DNA from: Roseovarius sp. MMSF_3350
GTDB taxonomy: Bacteria > Pseudomonadota > Alphaproteobacteria > Rhodobacterales > Rhodobacteraceae
Length of the DNA: 64,000 bases
Assembly (NCBI RefSeq): GCF_030733425.1
Contig: NZ_JASHIZ010000005.1
Span: 62,001-126,000, forward strand
Reading direction: 5' to 3'
The notes below the pieces were generated by a model. That model did no database searches. It had not been told where the DNA came from and worked only from the letters and a program-made list of their open reading frames with translations. Both the position numbers and the translations under genes were made by a program. Positions 32,267 through 41,043 of the stretch are shown piece after piece (position 1 is the first letter of the stretch; every line of letters begins with the position of its first letter).

Positions 32267-33133
32267 TTACTCGCCGCCGCCCAGCTGGTGGACATAGGCC
32301 GCCACCGCGCGGATCTCGGCCTCCGTCAGGCGCTCCCGCCAGGGCGGCATCACGCCAAAGCGCGAGTTCCACACCGTCTCGTACAGCGCGTCATAATCGC
32401 CGCCATACAGCCAGATCGCATCGGTCAGGTTGGGCGCGCCCTGTTCGACCATGCCCGTGGCATCCTCGCCGTGGCAGGCGGCACAGTTGTATTCGAACAC
32501 TTCCGCGCCCGCCTCGGCGGCCTGCGCGTCCTGCGGCTCGCCGGACAGGGACATCACGTAATTCACCACCTGCGCGACCTCTTCCTTGGTCAACAGCTCG
32601 TCACGGCCAAAGGCCGGCATTGCCGAGTAGCGCGCGTCGGGGTCCTCGTCGTTGCGAATCCCGTGGGTGACGGTGGTGTGGATCGCCTCCATCGTACCGC
32701 CCCACAGCCACGAGTCGTCCGACAGGGTCGGATAGCCGACGAATCCGCCGCCCTCGCGCCCGTGGCACTGCACGCACCAGGTGTTGAACACCGCCTCGCC
32801 CGCCGAGCGCGCATAGCCGGCCAGCTCATCGTCGCCGGGAATAGACGCCAGTTCGACACTGGCCAGCCGCTCGTTGATCTGCGAGTTGGCCGCTTCGGCC
32901 GCTTCGATGTCGACCTGCACATTGGCGCGGGTCGAGTATCCCAGATAGCCCTGCGTCGCGCCCGAGATCATCGGCCAGGCCGGATAGGCGATCGTGTACC
33001 AGACGCCCCAGGCGATCGTGGCGTAGAACACCCACAGCCACCAGCGCGGCAAGGGGTTGTTGTATTCCTCGATCCCGTCCCATTCGTGACCGGTCGTCTC
33101 GACCTCGTGCTTGTCTTTCGATGTCTTGGCCAT
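32267..33133 (-). CDS. ccoP: cbb3-type cytochrome c oxidase subunit III (CcoP)
   Basis: 288 residues. A short N-terminal part with one membrane helix (WWLWVFYATIAWGVWY) is followed by two cytochrome c domains with heme motifs CVQCH and CAACH. The start MAKTSKDKHE at 33133 is one base after the ccoQ stop, and I prefer it to an upstream in-frame extension. CcoP passes electrons from the bc1 complex or soluble cytochromes to CcoO. Confidence 0.94.
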   Translation of the reverse strand: MAKTSKDKHEVETTGHEWDGIEEYNNPLPRWWLWVFYATIAWGVWYTIAYPAWPMISGATQGYLGYSTRANVQVDIEAAEAANSQINERLASVELASIPGDDELAGYARSAGEAVFNTWCVQCHGREGGGFVGYPTLSDDSWLWGGTMEAIHTTVTHGIRNDEDPDARYSAMPAFGRDELLTKEEVAQVVNYVMSLSGEPQDAQAAEAGAEVFEYNCAACHGEDATGMVEQGAPNLTDAIWLYGGDYDALYETVWNSRFGVMPPWRERLTEAEIRAVAAYVHQLGGGE

Positions 33134-33134
33134 C

Positions 33135-33332
33135 TCAGTGCTCCTCGTCCGAGGCATGGCGCGCGGCCCGTGCCGGCGCGTCTTCGTTGCGAAACGGAAT
33201 GTCCGCGACATTCTCGTAGGTGTCCCGCGATCCGGGCCGCATGACCCAGATCACGACGCCGATGAAGAAGGCGAAAAGCGCCAGCAGCATCCAGCTGTCC
33301 GCGAACTCCCGCATCAGGGAATAGGTGTCCAT
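33135..33332 (-). CDS. ccoQ: cbb3-type oxidase subunit CcoQ
   Basis: 65 residues: one transmembrane helix (SWMLLALFAFFIGVVIWVM) and a polar tail with R-N-E-D-A-P-A. Size and position between ccoO and ccoP are diagnostic. Stabilises the complex. Confidence 0.92.
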   Translation of the reverse strand: MDTYSLMREFADSWMLLALFAFFIGVVIWVMRPGSRDTYENVADIPFRNEDAPARAARHASDEEH

Positions 33333-33344
33333 CGTCGTTGCTCC

Positions 33345-34145
33345 TTACCGGCTGGCCACGGGCGTGAAGGTCGAGAAATCGACCAGCGTGCCCAGCATCT
33401 GCAGATAGGCGATCAGGGCGTCGGCTTCGCTGATGCCCGGGCGGCCGTCGAAATTGGCCACCTGCACCTTTTCGCCATACCGTTCGATCAGCCCGTCAAA
33501 GTCGCTTTCCGGGTCGGCCTGCGTCCGGAAATCCGCCTGCGCGTTTTCCACATGCGCGTCCTCGTAAGGCACACCCACCAGCCTGTGCGTCGCCAGAAGG
33601 TCCTCCACGTACTGCCCGTCGAGCAGCCGCTCCTCCAGATAGCCATACTTGGGCATCACCGATTCCGGCACCACCGATTGCGGGTCGCGCAGGTGGTCCA
33701 CATGCCACGCGTTCGAGTACCGCCCGCCCACGCGCGCCAGGTCCGGTCCGGTCCGCTTGGACCCCCATTGGAACGGGTGGTCGTACTGGCTTTCGGCGGC
33801 CAGGCTGTAATGGCCGTACCGCTCCACCTCGTCGCGCATCGGCCGGATCATCTGGCTGTGACAGACATAGCATCCCTCGCGGATGTAGATGTCACGCCCG
33901 GTCAGCTCCAGCGGGGTGTAGGGGCGCATCCCCTCCACGTCCTCGATGGTGTTCTCCAGCCAGAACAGCGGTGCGATCTGCACGATGCCGCCGATCGTCA
34001 CCACCAGGAAGGCAAAGATCGCCAAAAGGGTCACGTTGCGTTCCAGGATCTGGTGCCGGTCCAGGAAGGTCTTCTTCTTGGGCCGGTCGCCCACGCCCGT
34101 GGCCGAAGCCGGCATCGGGGGTTTCTGCATTTTATCGTCAGCCAT
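33345..34145 (-). CDS. ccoO: cbb3-type cytochrome c oxidase subunit II (CcoO)
   Basis: 266 residues with a soluble N-terminal stretch, a membrane anchor ([22 protein letters not shown]), and a single heme-c motif GCYVCHSQ followed by the M-rich [12 protein letters not shown]. The basic N-terminus ([10 protein letters not shown]) adds about 25 residues to the usual start. Twelve bases upstream of ccoQ. Confidence 0.94.
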   Translation of the reverse strand: MADDKMQKPPMPASATGVGDRPKKKTFLDRHQILERNVTLLAIFAFLVVTIGGIVQIAPLFWLENTIEDVEGMRPYTPLELTGRDIYIREGCYVCHSQMIRPMRDEVERYGHYSLAAESQYDHPFQWGSKRTGPDLARVGGRYSNAWHVDHLRDPQSVVPESVMPKYGYLEERLLDGQYVEDLLATHRLVGVPYEDAHVENAQADFRTQADPESDFDGLIERYGEKVQVANFDGRPGISEADALIAYLQMLGTLVDFSTFTPVASR

Positions 34146-34159
34146 TTTTCCGGCCCTCC

Positions 34160-35764
34160 TTATTCAGCCGGGACAGCGGAGTTGTCGGTCTGCACCGCCG
34201 GGCTCCGTCTGACTGTCATGTAAAGGTTGAAGCACATGATGATCGCGCCAGAGAGGAACATGACCCCGCCCAGACCGCGCACCACGTACATCGGCAGCTT
34301 CGCACTCACCGTGTCGGCGAAGGAGTTCACCAGGAACCCGTTGGCATCCACTTCACGCCACATCAGGCCTTCCATGATGCCGGTCACCCACATCGACGCC
34401 GCGTAAAGAATGATACCGATCGTCGCCAGCCAGAAGTGCCAGCTCACCAGGCTCAGGGAATACAGCCGCTCGCGGTTCCACAGCTTGGGCACCAGGAAGT
34501 AGAGGCAGCCGAACGTGATCATCCCGTTCCAGCCCAGCGCGCCCGAGTGCACGTGCCCGATGGTCCAGTCGGTGTAATGCGACAGGCTGTTCACCGCGCG
34601 GATCGACATCATCGGCCCCTCAAAGGTGGACATCCCGTAGAACCCAAGGCTGATCACCATCATCCGGATCACCGGATCGGTGCGCAGCTTGTCCCACGCG
34701 CCGCTGAGCGTCATCAGACCGTTGATCATCCCGCCCCAGCTGGGCATCCACAGCACGATCGAGAACACCATGCCCAGCGTCGAGGCCCAGTCGGGCAGCG
34801 CGGTGTAGTGCAGGTGGTGCGGACCGGCCCAGATATACAGAAAGATCAGCGCCCAGAAGTGGATGATCGACAGTTTGTAGCTGTAGACCGGCCGCCCGGC
34901 CTGCTTCGGCACGAAGTAGTACATCATCGCCAGGAACCCCGCCGTCAGGAAGAAGCCCACGGCGTTGTGCCCGTACCACCATTGCGTCATCGCATCCTGC
35001 ACGCCCGAGAAGACCTGCACGGACTTGGAGCCGAAGATGCTCACCGGGATCGACAGGTTGTTCACCACGTGCAGCATCGCGACCGTGATGATGAACGACA
35101 GGTAAAACCAGTTCGCCACGTAGATATGCGGCTCTTTCCGCTTCACCAACGTGCCGACGAACACGGCCAGGTAGGACACCCAGACGATGGTCAGCCACCA
35201 GTCCACGTACCATTCGGGCTCGGCGTATTCCTTGGATTGCGTCGCGCCCAGCAGGTAGCCCGTGGCGGCCAGAACGATCACCAGCTGGAACCCCCAGAAC
35301 ACGAACCACGCCAGGTTCCCGCCCCACAGACGCGCGGCACAGGTCCGCTGCACCACGTAGAACGACGTCGCGATCAGGGCGTTGCCGCCGAATGCAAAGA
35401 TCACCGCGCTGGTGTGCAGGGGCCGCAGCCGGCCAAAGTTCATGTAACCTTGCGCCCACTCGAAGTTCAGCGCCGGAAAGGCCAGTTGGAACGCGATGAA
35501 CGTCCCCACCAGAAAGCCCACGACACCCCAAAGCGCCGTGGCGATCACCCCGGCGCGCACGACCCCGTCCATGTATTCCCCGGACAGGTCGACCACGGGG
35601 CGGTCCTCGTCCGTGTTGCGCAGCACCCAGATGAACATGCCCGCCGCCACCAGGGCGATGGTCAGCGCATTCACAAGGTACGCGATATCCCGCGCCTGGT
35701 TGGCGGCGAACAGCGCGAAGAACGCGATCAGCCCCAACAGGATCAGTTTTACGTAGTTACCCAT
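34160..35764 (-). CDS. ccoN: cbb3-type cytochrome c oxidase catalytic subunit I (CcoN)
   Basis: 534 residues, about 12 transmembrane helices. The heme-copper signature region is present ([28 protein letters not shown], with the His ligand of CuB and the cross-linked Tyr) and so is the second His pair ([15 protein letters not shown]). Heme ligand His appear at [12 protein letters not shown] and near the C-terminus. This is the proton-pumping high-affinity terminal oxidase for low oxygen. An FNR box lies 97 bases upstream. Confidence 0.96.
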   Translation of the reverse strand: MGNYVKLILLGLIAFFALFAANQARDIAYLVNALTIALVAAGMFIWVLRNTDEDRPVVDLSGEYMDGVVRAGVIATALWGVVGFLVGTFIAFQLAFPALNFEWAQGYMNFGRLRPLHTSAVIFAFGGNALIATSFYVVQRTCAARLWGGNLAWFVFWGFQLVIVLAATGYLLGATQSKEYAEPEWYVDWWLTIVWVSYLAVFVGTLVKRKEPHIYVANWFYLSFIITVAMLHVVNNLSIPVSIFGSKSVQVFSGVQDAMTQWWYGHNAVGFFLTAGFLAMMYYFVPKQAGRPVYSYKLSIIHFWALIFLYIWAGPHHLHYTALPDWASTLGMVFSIVLWMPSWGGMINGLMTLSGAWDKLRTDPVIRMMVISLGFYGMSTFEGPMMSIRAVNSLSHYTDWTIGHVHSGALGWNGMITFGCLYFLVPKLWNRERLYSLSLVSWHFWLATIGIILYAASMWVTGIMEGLMWREVDANGFLVNSFADTVSAKLPMYVVRGLGGVMFLSGAIIMCFNLYMTVRRSPAVQTDNSAVPAE

Positions 35765-35860
35765 TTTGCGTCCCTTTGCCGTATGTCCGCGCAGGCCCTG
35801 CCGGGGCGCACGGAGTCATTTGACTGGGGCCGCTTATTTCCGATGCCGCCTGCCCCCGCT

Positions 35861-35874
35861 TTGATCTGCATCAA
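35861..35874 (-). promoter_or_regulatory. FNR/FnrL box before ccoN
   Basis: TTGATCTGCATCAA, a perfect match to TTGAT-N4-ATCAA, centred about 103 bases before ccoN. A second box lies 18 bases to the right and serves the divergent usp gene. Confidence 0.85.
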
Positions 35875-35892
35875 AGGATTGGCGGGAATGGA

Positions 35893-35906
35893 TTGACCGG
35901 CATCAA
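35893..35906 (+). promoter_or_regulatory. FNR/FnrL box before the universal stress protein gene
   Basis: TTGACCGGCATCAA, one mismatch to TTGAT-N4-ATCAA, centred about 68 bases before the ATG at 35968; a -41.5 promoter would start near 35941. Confidence 0.75.
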
Positions 35907-35967
35907 GGCAGCGTCTCGCCCCGGGGGCCAGACTGCGTTCGAAATGGTTAATGAAAAGCGAATCGCA

Positions 35968-36816
35968 ATGTCCTGGAAAACGATCTTCTGCGCCCTGTCA
36001 GACGTGTCTCGCGTCGAGCACACCTTGACCCACGCCGCCGCCCTCGCCCGCCTGCACGGCGCGCATCTCGACGTGCTCAGCCTCGGCGTCGCCCGTGATC
36101 CGGCAACCCATTATTTCACCGGCGCCGGTGCCTCCGCCATGATGATGCAGAACATATTCGAAGGTTGCCACGAAGAGGCCGCCGAGATCGACAGCGCCGT
36201 GCGCGCCTTTCTTGCCCGGCAGGACGGTTTCCTCTGGTCCTGCGACAAGGGCGTCGCCCAGATTGCCGATCTCGGGCACCATGTCGCCGACCGCGCCCGC
36301 TTCGCCGATCTCGCCCTTCTGCCCATGCCCTATGGCGAGGGGCTGGGCCCCGAGCTTGCTCGCCTGACCGAGGCAATCCTCTTCGACGGGCGCATCCCCG
36401 CAATGGTCCTGCCGCACACGCCCGACATCACCCTCGACCCCAAGCGGGTCGTGATCGCCTGGAACGACGGCCGCGAGGCGCTGCGCGCCGCCCGCGACGC
36501 CCTGCCGATGCTGCGACGCGCCGACCGCGTGCATCTCGTGGTGGTCGATCCGCCGGTGCACGGCCCGAACCGCTCCGATCCCGGTGGGCTGGTCTCGCAG
36601 TTCCTCGTGCGCCACGGCGTCACGGTCGAGATTGACGTGTTGTCGAAAACCCTGCCCCGCGTCGCCGACGTGCTCTTGCGCCGCGCGCAGGACATCGACG
36701 CCGACGCGCTGGTCATGGGCGCCTATGGCCATTCCCGCGTCCGCGAAGCGGTCTTCGGCGGTGCCTCCCGCTACATGCTGGAACACGCGCCCCTGCCGGT
36801 CTTCATGGCGCATTAA
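35968..36816 (+). CDS. two-domain universal stress protein (UspA family)
   Basis: 282 residues from ATG 35968 (MSWKTIFCALSD); an in-frame ATG at 35944 is an alternative. Two Usp domains are present; the second has the nucleotide-loop pattern ADALVMGAYGHSRVREAVFGG that is usual for ATP-binding Usps. FNR-linked Usps are common beside cbb3 genes in Rhodobacteraceae and fit a role in low-oxygen or energy-stress adaptation. It is divergent from ccoN with two FNR boxes between them. Confidence 0.87.
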   Translation: MSWKTIFCALSDVSRVEHTLTHAAALARLHGAHLDVLSLGVARDPATHYFTGAGASAMMMQNIFEGCHEEAAEIDSAVRAFLARQDGFLWSCDKGVAQIADLGHHVADRARFADLALLPMPYGEGLGPELARLTEAILFDGRIPAMVLPHTPDITLDPKRVVIAWNDGREALRAARDALPMLRRADRVHLVVVDPPVHGPNRSDPGGLVSQFLVRHGVTVEIDVLSKTLPRVADVLLRRAQDIDADALVMGAYGHSRVREAVFGGASRYMLEHAPLPVFMAH

Positions 36817-36902
36817 AGCGTTTCCGGGTCGGTCTGAAACATGCATCGCTTTTTGCGTCTCAGGAGGCAGCGAAAAGCGATTCAGTGTTTCCCGGAAACG
36901 CT
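36817..36902. repeat. 86-base nested palindrome after the usp gene
   Basis: Outer arms AGCGTTTCCGGG (36817-36828) and its exact complement (36891-36902) enclose a second pair, ATCGCTTTT (36845-36853) with AAAAGCGAT (36873-36881). It starts at the base after the usp stop. May be a terminator-like or repeat element; no T tract follows. Confidence 0.7.
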
Positions 36903-36959
36903 CTGAGGTCGGGGCTGGGTCGCGCAACGGACCAGACACATGGGCTCGTGCGCGCGGCC

Positions 36960-37541
36960 TCAGATCGTTTCGAGGTAATAGCCGATGGCCTCTTCCAGCT
37001 CCGTCTCCTCATACCCGAAATGCGAGCGCACGACCTCTTCCAGCTTCCGGAACGTGGCGGCGGCCTCGGCAAACTTCGCCTCAACCGGGTCTTCCGCCAA
37101 TGCCTCGGCGGCGCGCCCCAGGCGGACGATCAACTCGTGCACCACCTCGTGCTCCGACATCAGCTTGTCCACGACCTCCCGGAACATGCCTCCCCCCGCC
37201 GCCTCGATCCGGGGGAACATATCGGCGCTTTCGATGTCGTGGTGAAACTTCAGCACCTGGCACTCGCGCCCGCACAGCGTCCCGAACACCCGGAAATTCT
37301 CGGCCATGTCGAGTGACAATACGATCCGCCTCAGGTTTTCGGGCGGGGTATCCCCGGCTTCGATCCGCGCCAGCACCGCGCCGACCTGCGCCATCTCCAT
37401 AAGGTACTGACGATGAATTGCCGCCAGATGTCGACCTTGGCGTCGGTGCCTGTCCGTGGCGGCCGGAACCCTCGGCGCCCTGGGCCGCGCGGCTTCGTCG
37501 ATCGTGAGGTCTTCCAGGGAATGGGTCGAGAGGTCAGCCAT
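36960..37541 (-). CDS. hemerythrin HHE domain protein
   Basis: 193 residues from ATG 37541. An N-terminal low-complexity stretch of about 40 residues precedes an HHE cation-binding helical bundle with His and Glu ligands in KFHHDIESADMFPRI, MSEHEVVHELIVRL and RSHFGYEETELEEAI. Such proteins bind O2 or NO at a di-iron centre, or store iron. It sits between an FNR-controlled usp gene and fnrL, which fits oxygen or nitrosative sensing or detoxification. No clear ribosome-binding site; longer in-frame starts run into repeat DNA. Confidence 0.8.
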   Translation of the reverse strand: MADLSTHSLEDLTIDEAARPRAPRVPAATDRHRRQGRHLAAIHRQYLMEMAQVGAVLARIEAGDTPPENLRRIVLSLDMAENFRVFGTLCGRECQVLKFHHDIESADMFPRIEAAGGGMFREVVDKLMSEHEVVHELIVRLGRAAEALAEDPVEAKFAEAAATFRKLEEVVRSHFGYEETELEEAIGYYLETI

Positions 37542-37591
37542 GCCCGGTAACAAAGCCCCCGCCCTCGTGAAGTCAAGCCCGCCCGACACAC

Positions 37592-37634
37592 CGTAGGGTG
37601 GGTGAAAACCCACCTTTGGTGGGTGAAAACCCAC
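37592..37634. repeat. CGTAGGGTGGGT-type repeat, copy 3 (double hairpin)
   Basis: Two hairpins in series: GGTGGGT (37597-37603) with ACCCACC (37608-37614), then GGTGGGT (37618-37624) with ACCCAC (37629-37634), each with a GAAA-type loop. Lies upstream of the hemerythrin gene. Confidence 0.75.
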
Positions 37635-37782
37635 GCGCCGCGCCTTAACCACGCATTAATCCCGAACGCTCCGCTAACCCGCCAAATCGCGAAAATTCCA
37701 CCGTCGTAATACCACTTGAATACCGACGCGATACCGACACCGAATTTCTCCTTAATTCAAAAGGTTAACCCGATTCTCGCAC

Positions 37783-38529
37783 TCAGGCCAGCATCCCGCC
37801 GTCACTGTCATCGCCCGCCTCTTCCAGCAGGCGGTCGAAATCCGGCACCGTCACATGCCGTTTGCCTTCCAGGTGAATCACCTGGTCGCGCTTCAGCGCG
37901 CTGATCTGCCGGCTCACCGTCTCTAGCGTCAGGCCCAGATAGTCGGCCATCGCCTCGCGTGTCAGCGGCAGGTCAAACACCACCTGCCCCGCGGCCTCGG
38001 ACATGTTCAAGACCGCGTTGCGCCGCCCCAGGATCGCCAGGAACGACGCGATCTTCTCCCGTGCCGTCTTGCGCCCCAAAAGCAGCATCCATTCGCGCGC
38101 CGCATCCAGCTCGTCCAGCGTCATCTCCAGCAGGCGCTGGCCGATATGCGGCGTGGTTTCCATCATGTTCTCAAAGGGATGCTTGCGGAAACAGCACATC
38201 ACCACGTCGCTCACCGCCACCACGTTATAGGCCGCCTTCTCGCGCCCCGGACGGCCCACGAAATCGCTCGGCAACAGCAGGCCCACCATCTGCGTGCGCC
38301 CGTCCTCCAGCGTCTGGGTCAGCATCGCGATGCCCGACACGACCGAGCCCACGAAATCCATCCGGTCCCCGGCCCAGATCAGCGTCCGCCCCGCCTCGAA
38401 GCTGCGATAGTACTTGATCTGGTCCAGCTTCTCCAACTCATGTGCGTCACATCGCGCACACACGGCCCGGTGTCGAATCGGGCACTCCTCGCACTCGCGG
38501 GGGGTCAGGTCCTGTGCCTCATTGAGCAT
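37783..38529 (-). CDS. fnrL: FNR-family oxygen-sensing regulator FnrL
   Basis: 248 residues. Cysteines C13, C16, C24 and C27 lie in RECEECPIRHRAVCARC, the cluster region; the family ligates a 4Fe-4S cluster with four Cys. A cyclic-nucleotide-fold sensor (GRTLIWAGDRMDFVGSVVSG) is followed by a helix-turn-helix whose recognition helix is LTLETVSRQISALKR, the Fnr E-x-x-S-R pattern. It activates microaerobic genes; four matching boxes occur in this window. The box 20 bases before its own start would more likely repress than activate it. Confidence 0.94.
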   Translation of the reverse strand: MLNEAQDLTPRECEECPIRHRAVCARCDAHELEKLDQIKYYRSFEAGRTLIWAGDRMDFVGSVVSGIAMLTQTLEDGRTQMVGLLLPSDFVGRPGREKAAYNVVAVSDVVMCCFRKHPFENMMETTPHIGQRLLEMTLDELDAAREWMLLLGRKTAREKIASFLAILGRRNAVLNMSEAAGQVVFDLPLTREAMADYLGLTLETVSRQISALKRDQVIHLEGKRHVTVPDFDRLLEEAGDDSDGGMLA

Positions 38530-38549
38530 CGAGAATGCTTTCGGTCGGG

Positions 38550-38563
38550 TTGATCTGCATCAA
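38550..38563 (+). promoter_or_regulatory. FNR/FnrL box between fnrL and hemN
   Basis: TTGATCTGCATCAA, perfect match. Its centre is 41.5 bases before the A of the hemN ATG; TAATTT at 38586-38591 is a good -10. Relative to fnrL it lies too close to the start to be a class II activation site. Confidence 0.85.
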
Positions 38564-38597
38564 GGTTTCTGCGCTTTCCCGTGTCTAATTTAACGCC

Positions 38598-39953
38598 ATG
38601 ATTGACCGAGAACAACTCCGCAGACTGGGCCTGTTCGACGCGAACGTACCGCGTTACACGAGCTATCCCACCGCCCCGCATTTCTCCGATTCCGTCGGGT
38701 CCTCGACCATGCGGAACTGGATTTCCAACATCGAACCGGGCAGCGCAATCTCGCTTTACCTGCATGTGCCCTTCTGCCGCAGGTTGTGCTGGTTCTGCGC
38801 CTGCCGCACGCAGGGCACCAAGTCGCTCTCACCCGTCGCCGCCTATGTCGAAACGCTCAAGGCGGAACTGGCACTTCTGAAGAACACCTTGCCCGAGGGC
38901 GTCACCCTGTCGCGCCTGCACTGGGGCGGAGGCACGCCGACGCTGCTGTCACCGGACCTGATCACCGACCTCGCCGAGGCCGTCCGCAACGCCGTGCCTT
39001 TCGGTGACGACACCGAGTTCTCTGTCGAGATCGACCCCAACGAGATCGACGTCCCCCGGATCGACGCACTCGCCGCCGCCGGCATGAACCGTGCCTCGGT
39101 CGGCGTCCAGGATTTCGACGACGTGATCCAGCAGGCCATCGGCCGCATCCAGACCTTCGACATCACCCGCGACGCGATCGACGCCCTGCGCGCCGCAGGG
39201 GTGCGCAGCCTCAACGCCGACATCCTCTATGGCCTGCCGCACCAGACCAGGGGGCGCATGGTCGAAAGCGTGCAAAATCTCCTTTCGCTCAACCCCGACC
39301 GTGTGGCGCTTTATGGCTATGCCCACGTGCCGTGGATGGCCAAGCGCCAGCAGCTCATTCCGTCCGAAGCGCTGCCCACGCCCGAGGAACGGCTGGAGCT
39401 GTTCGACGCCGCCCGCCGCCTGTTCGTGTGGGACGGCTACCGCGAGATCGGGATCGACCATTTCGCCACGCCCGAAGACGGGCTCAGTTGCGCCAAAAGG
39501 CTGGGCCGCCTGCGCCGCAACTTCCAGGGCTACACCGACGACACGTCCGAGGTGCTGGTGGGCCTCGGCGCCTCTTCGATCTCGCGTTTCCCGCAGGGCT
39601 ATGCCCAGAACGCCCCCGCCACGGGCGCCCATACCGGCGCCATCCGCGAGGGCCGTTTCTCGACCAGCCGCGGGCACGTCTTCAAGGGGCAGGATCTTTT
39701 GCGCGCACGTCTGATCGAGGCCGTCATGTGCGACTTCCGCATCGACGCGGGCGAGATCTGCGAAACCTTCAGCATGTCGCGCCTCGATGTCCGCACCCTG
39801 CTGGAACCGACGGCGCGCGCGTTCCAAGGGCTTGTCGATCTCAGCAACGAAGGCCTCTTCATCCCGCCTGCGGCGCGCCCCCTGACCCGCATGATCGCCC
39901 GCAGCCTGGACAGCTACGACCTCAGCCGCGCAGGCCACAGCCCGGCAATCTGA
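38598..39953 (+). CDS. hemN: oxygen-independent coproporphyrinogen III oxidase HemN
   Basis: 451 residues. Radical-SAM cysteines C60, C64 and C67 sit in VPFCRRLCWFCAC, with a fourth Cys at 69 as in true HemN. GGGTP, the SAM-binding strands (VEIDPNEID) and the HemN C-terminal domain follow. It decarboxylates coproporphyrinogen III without oxygen, for heme supply to the cbb3 oxidase under low oxygen. Divergent from fnrL with one FNR box between. No ribosome-binding site is seen, and the predicted transcription start coincides with the ATG. Confidence 0.94.
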   Translation: MIDREQLRRLGLFDANVPRYTSYPTAPHFSDSVGSSTMRNWISNIEPGSAISLYLHVPFCRRLCWFCACRTQGTKSLSPVAAYVETLKAELALLKNTLPEGVTLSRLHWGGGTPTLLSPDLITDLAEAVRNAVPFGDDTEFSVEIDPNEIDVPRIDALAAAGMNRASVGVQDFDDVIQQAIGRIQTFDITRDAIDALRAAGVRSLNADILYGLPHQTRGRMVESVQNLLSLNPDRVALYGYAHVPWMAKRQQLIPSEALPTPEERLELFDAARRLFVWDGYREIGIDHFATPEDGLSCAKRLGRLRRNFQGYTDDTSEVLVGLGASSISRFPQGYAQNAPATGAHTGAIREGRFSTSRGHVFKGQDLLRARLIEAVMCDFRIDAGEICETFSMSRLDVRTLLEPTARAFQGLVDLSNEGLFIPPAARPLTRMIARSLDSYDLSRAGHSPAI

Positions 39954-39959
39954 GGCATC

Positions 39960-40376
39960 TCAGGAGACCCGCTTTTCCAGCACCAGCGCATCGACCGGCC
40001 CTCCCTCGGGCCGGTTGTAGTACTCCTTGCGCCGCGCAAGCTCGGTGAACCCTTCGGAAAGATAGAGCGCCAGCGCCGCCACGTTGTCCGCGGCCACTTC
40101 AAGGAACAGCCTGTCGGCGTTTCGTCGCCGCGCCTCTGCCTCGAACGCCCGCAGGCAGGCCCGGCCATGTCCCTCGCGTCGCGCGTGCGGGTCGGTCGCC
40201 AGGGTAAGCAGCTCCGCCTCGCCCGCCACCGCCTGCCCCATGGCAAAGCCTTTCCCGTCGCCGGTCACGAAAACATGCGGGCGCTCCATAAGGTCGCGAA
40301 ACTCCGCCGCGCTCCAGCCACGCCCCTGCCCTGCAAAGGCGCGTCCGTGCAGCGTCGCCAGCGCCTCAGGCGTCAT
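39960..40376 (-). CDS. rimI: ribosomal-protein-alanine acetyltransferase RimI-like
   Basis: 138 residues from MTPEALATLHGRAF. GNAT motif A is DPHARREGHGRACLRAF and motif B is NVAALALYLSEGFTELARRKEYY, the RimI-style ending where Y-Y contacts the target. Its start overlaps the tsaB stop by 11 bases, the usual tsaB-rimI arrangement. Acetylates the N-terminus of ribosomal protein S18, though GNAT specificity is inferred from context. Confidence 0.88.
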   Translation of the reverse strand: MTPEALATLHGRAFAGQGRGWSAAEFRDLMERPHVFVTGDGKGFAMGQAVAGEAELLTLATDPHARREGHGRACLRAFEAEARRRNADRLFLEVAADNVAALALYLSEGFTELARRKEYYNRPEGGPVDALVLEKRVS

Positions 40377-41043
40377 CGAGGATGACCGGCGGTGCCTCGC
40401 GCGACGGCGCGGCATCGGCCGGTTTGAGGTAGAGCGGCGCGGGCGCGACTATCTCGCCGCCCAGCCGCTGCACGGCGATACGGGAAATGGCCGCTGCAGT
40501 GGGATGCTTCTGCGCCACCGCCTCGGCACCGATCCGCTCGGCCACGGCCTTTGCCGCCGCGCCAACGCAGACCAGCCCCGGTTCGCCAAGCACCGGGTCG
40601 ATGGCGTCGACGGTCACAAGTGCCGGTGCGACTGGGCTGCGCGTTCCGAATCCCTGCACATAGACCTGCCCCAAGGGCGCGTCGCGCGTCGCCAATACCG
40701 GCCCGTCCTGCCCGAAGGCCGCAGCCTCCAGGATACTCACGCCCACCGCCGGAATATCCAGCGCCAGCGCAAGCCCCCGCGCCGCCGAGACCGAAATCCG
40801 TATACCGGTAAAGTTGCCGGGCCCGGTGCCGACGCCGATCGCGTCAAGCTCCGCCCACGCCACGCCGGCTGCCGAAAGAACCTCCTCCAGCGCCGGGAAA
40901 AGCGCCTCCGCCTGTCCCTTGGCCATCTCGACTGCGTGCTCCGACAGTACCTCCTGACCCGAAAGCAGACACACCTCCAGCCATGGGCCGGAGGTGTCGA
41001 AGGACAGGATCAGCGGTGCGTCGGTCACAGACGTGTCAGACAC
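40366..41043 (-). CDS. tsaB: tRNA threonylcarbamoyladenosine biosynthesis protein TsaB
   Basis: 225 residues of the ASKHA fold: LILSFDTSGPWLEVCLL at the start, GTGPGNFTGIRISVSAARGLA (the TsaB signature) and GVSILEAAAF. Partner of TsaD and TsaE in forming t6A37 in tRNA. Lies in a three-gene minus-strand unit, nfu-tsaB-rimI, each overlapping the next by about ten bases. Confidence 0.93.
   Translation of the reverse strand: MSDTSVTDAPLILSFDTSGPWLEVCLLSGQEVLSEHAVEMAKGQAEALFPALEEVLSAAGVAWAELDAIGVGTGPGNFTGIRISVSAARGLALALDIPAVGVSILEAAAFGQDGPVLATRDAPLGQVYVQGFGTRSPVAPALVTVDAIDPVLGEPGLVCVGAAAKAVAERIGAEAVAQKHPTAAAISRIAVQRLGGEIVAPAPLYLKPADAAPSREAPPVILDDA

Noticed and set aside
33971..35896. Long plus-strand frame across ccoN
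   Set aside because: Antisense shadow; His/Arg/Pro-rich nonsense composition, no ribosome-binding site.
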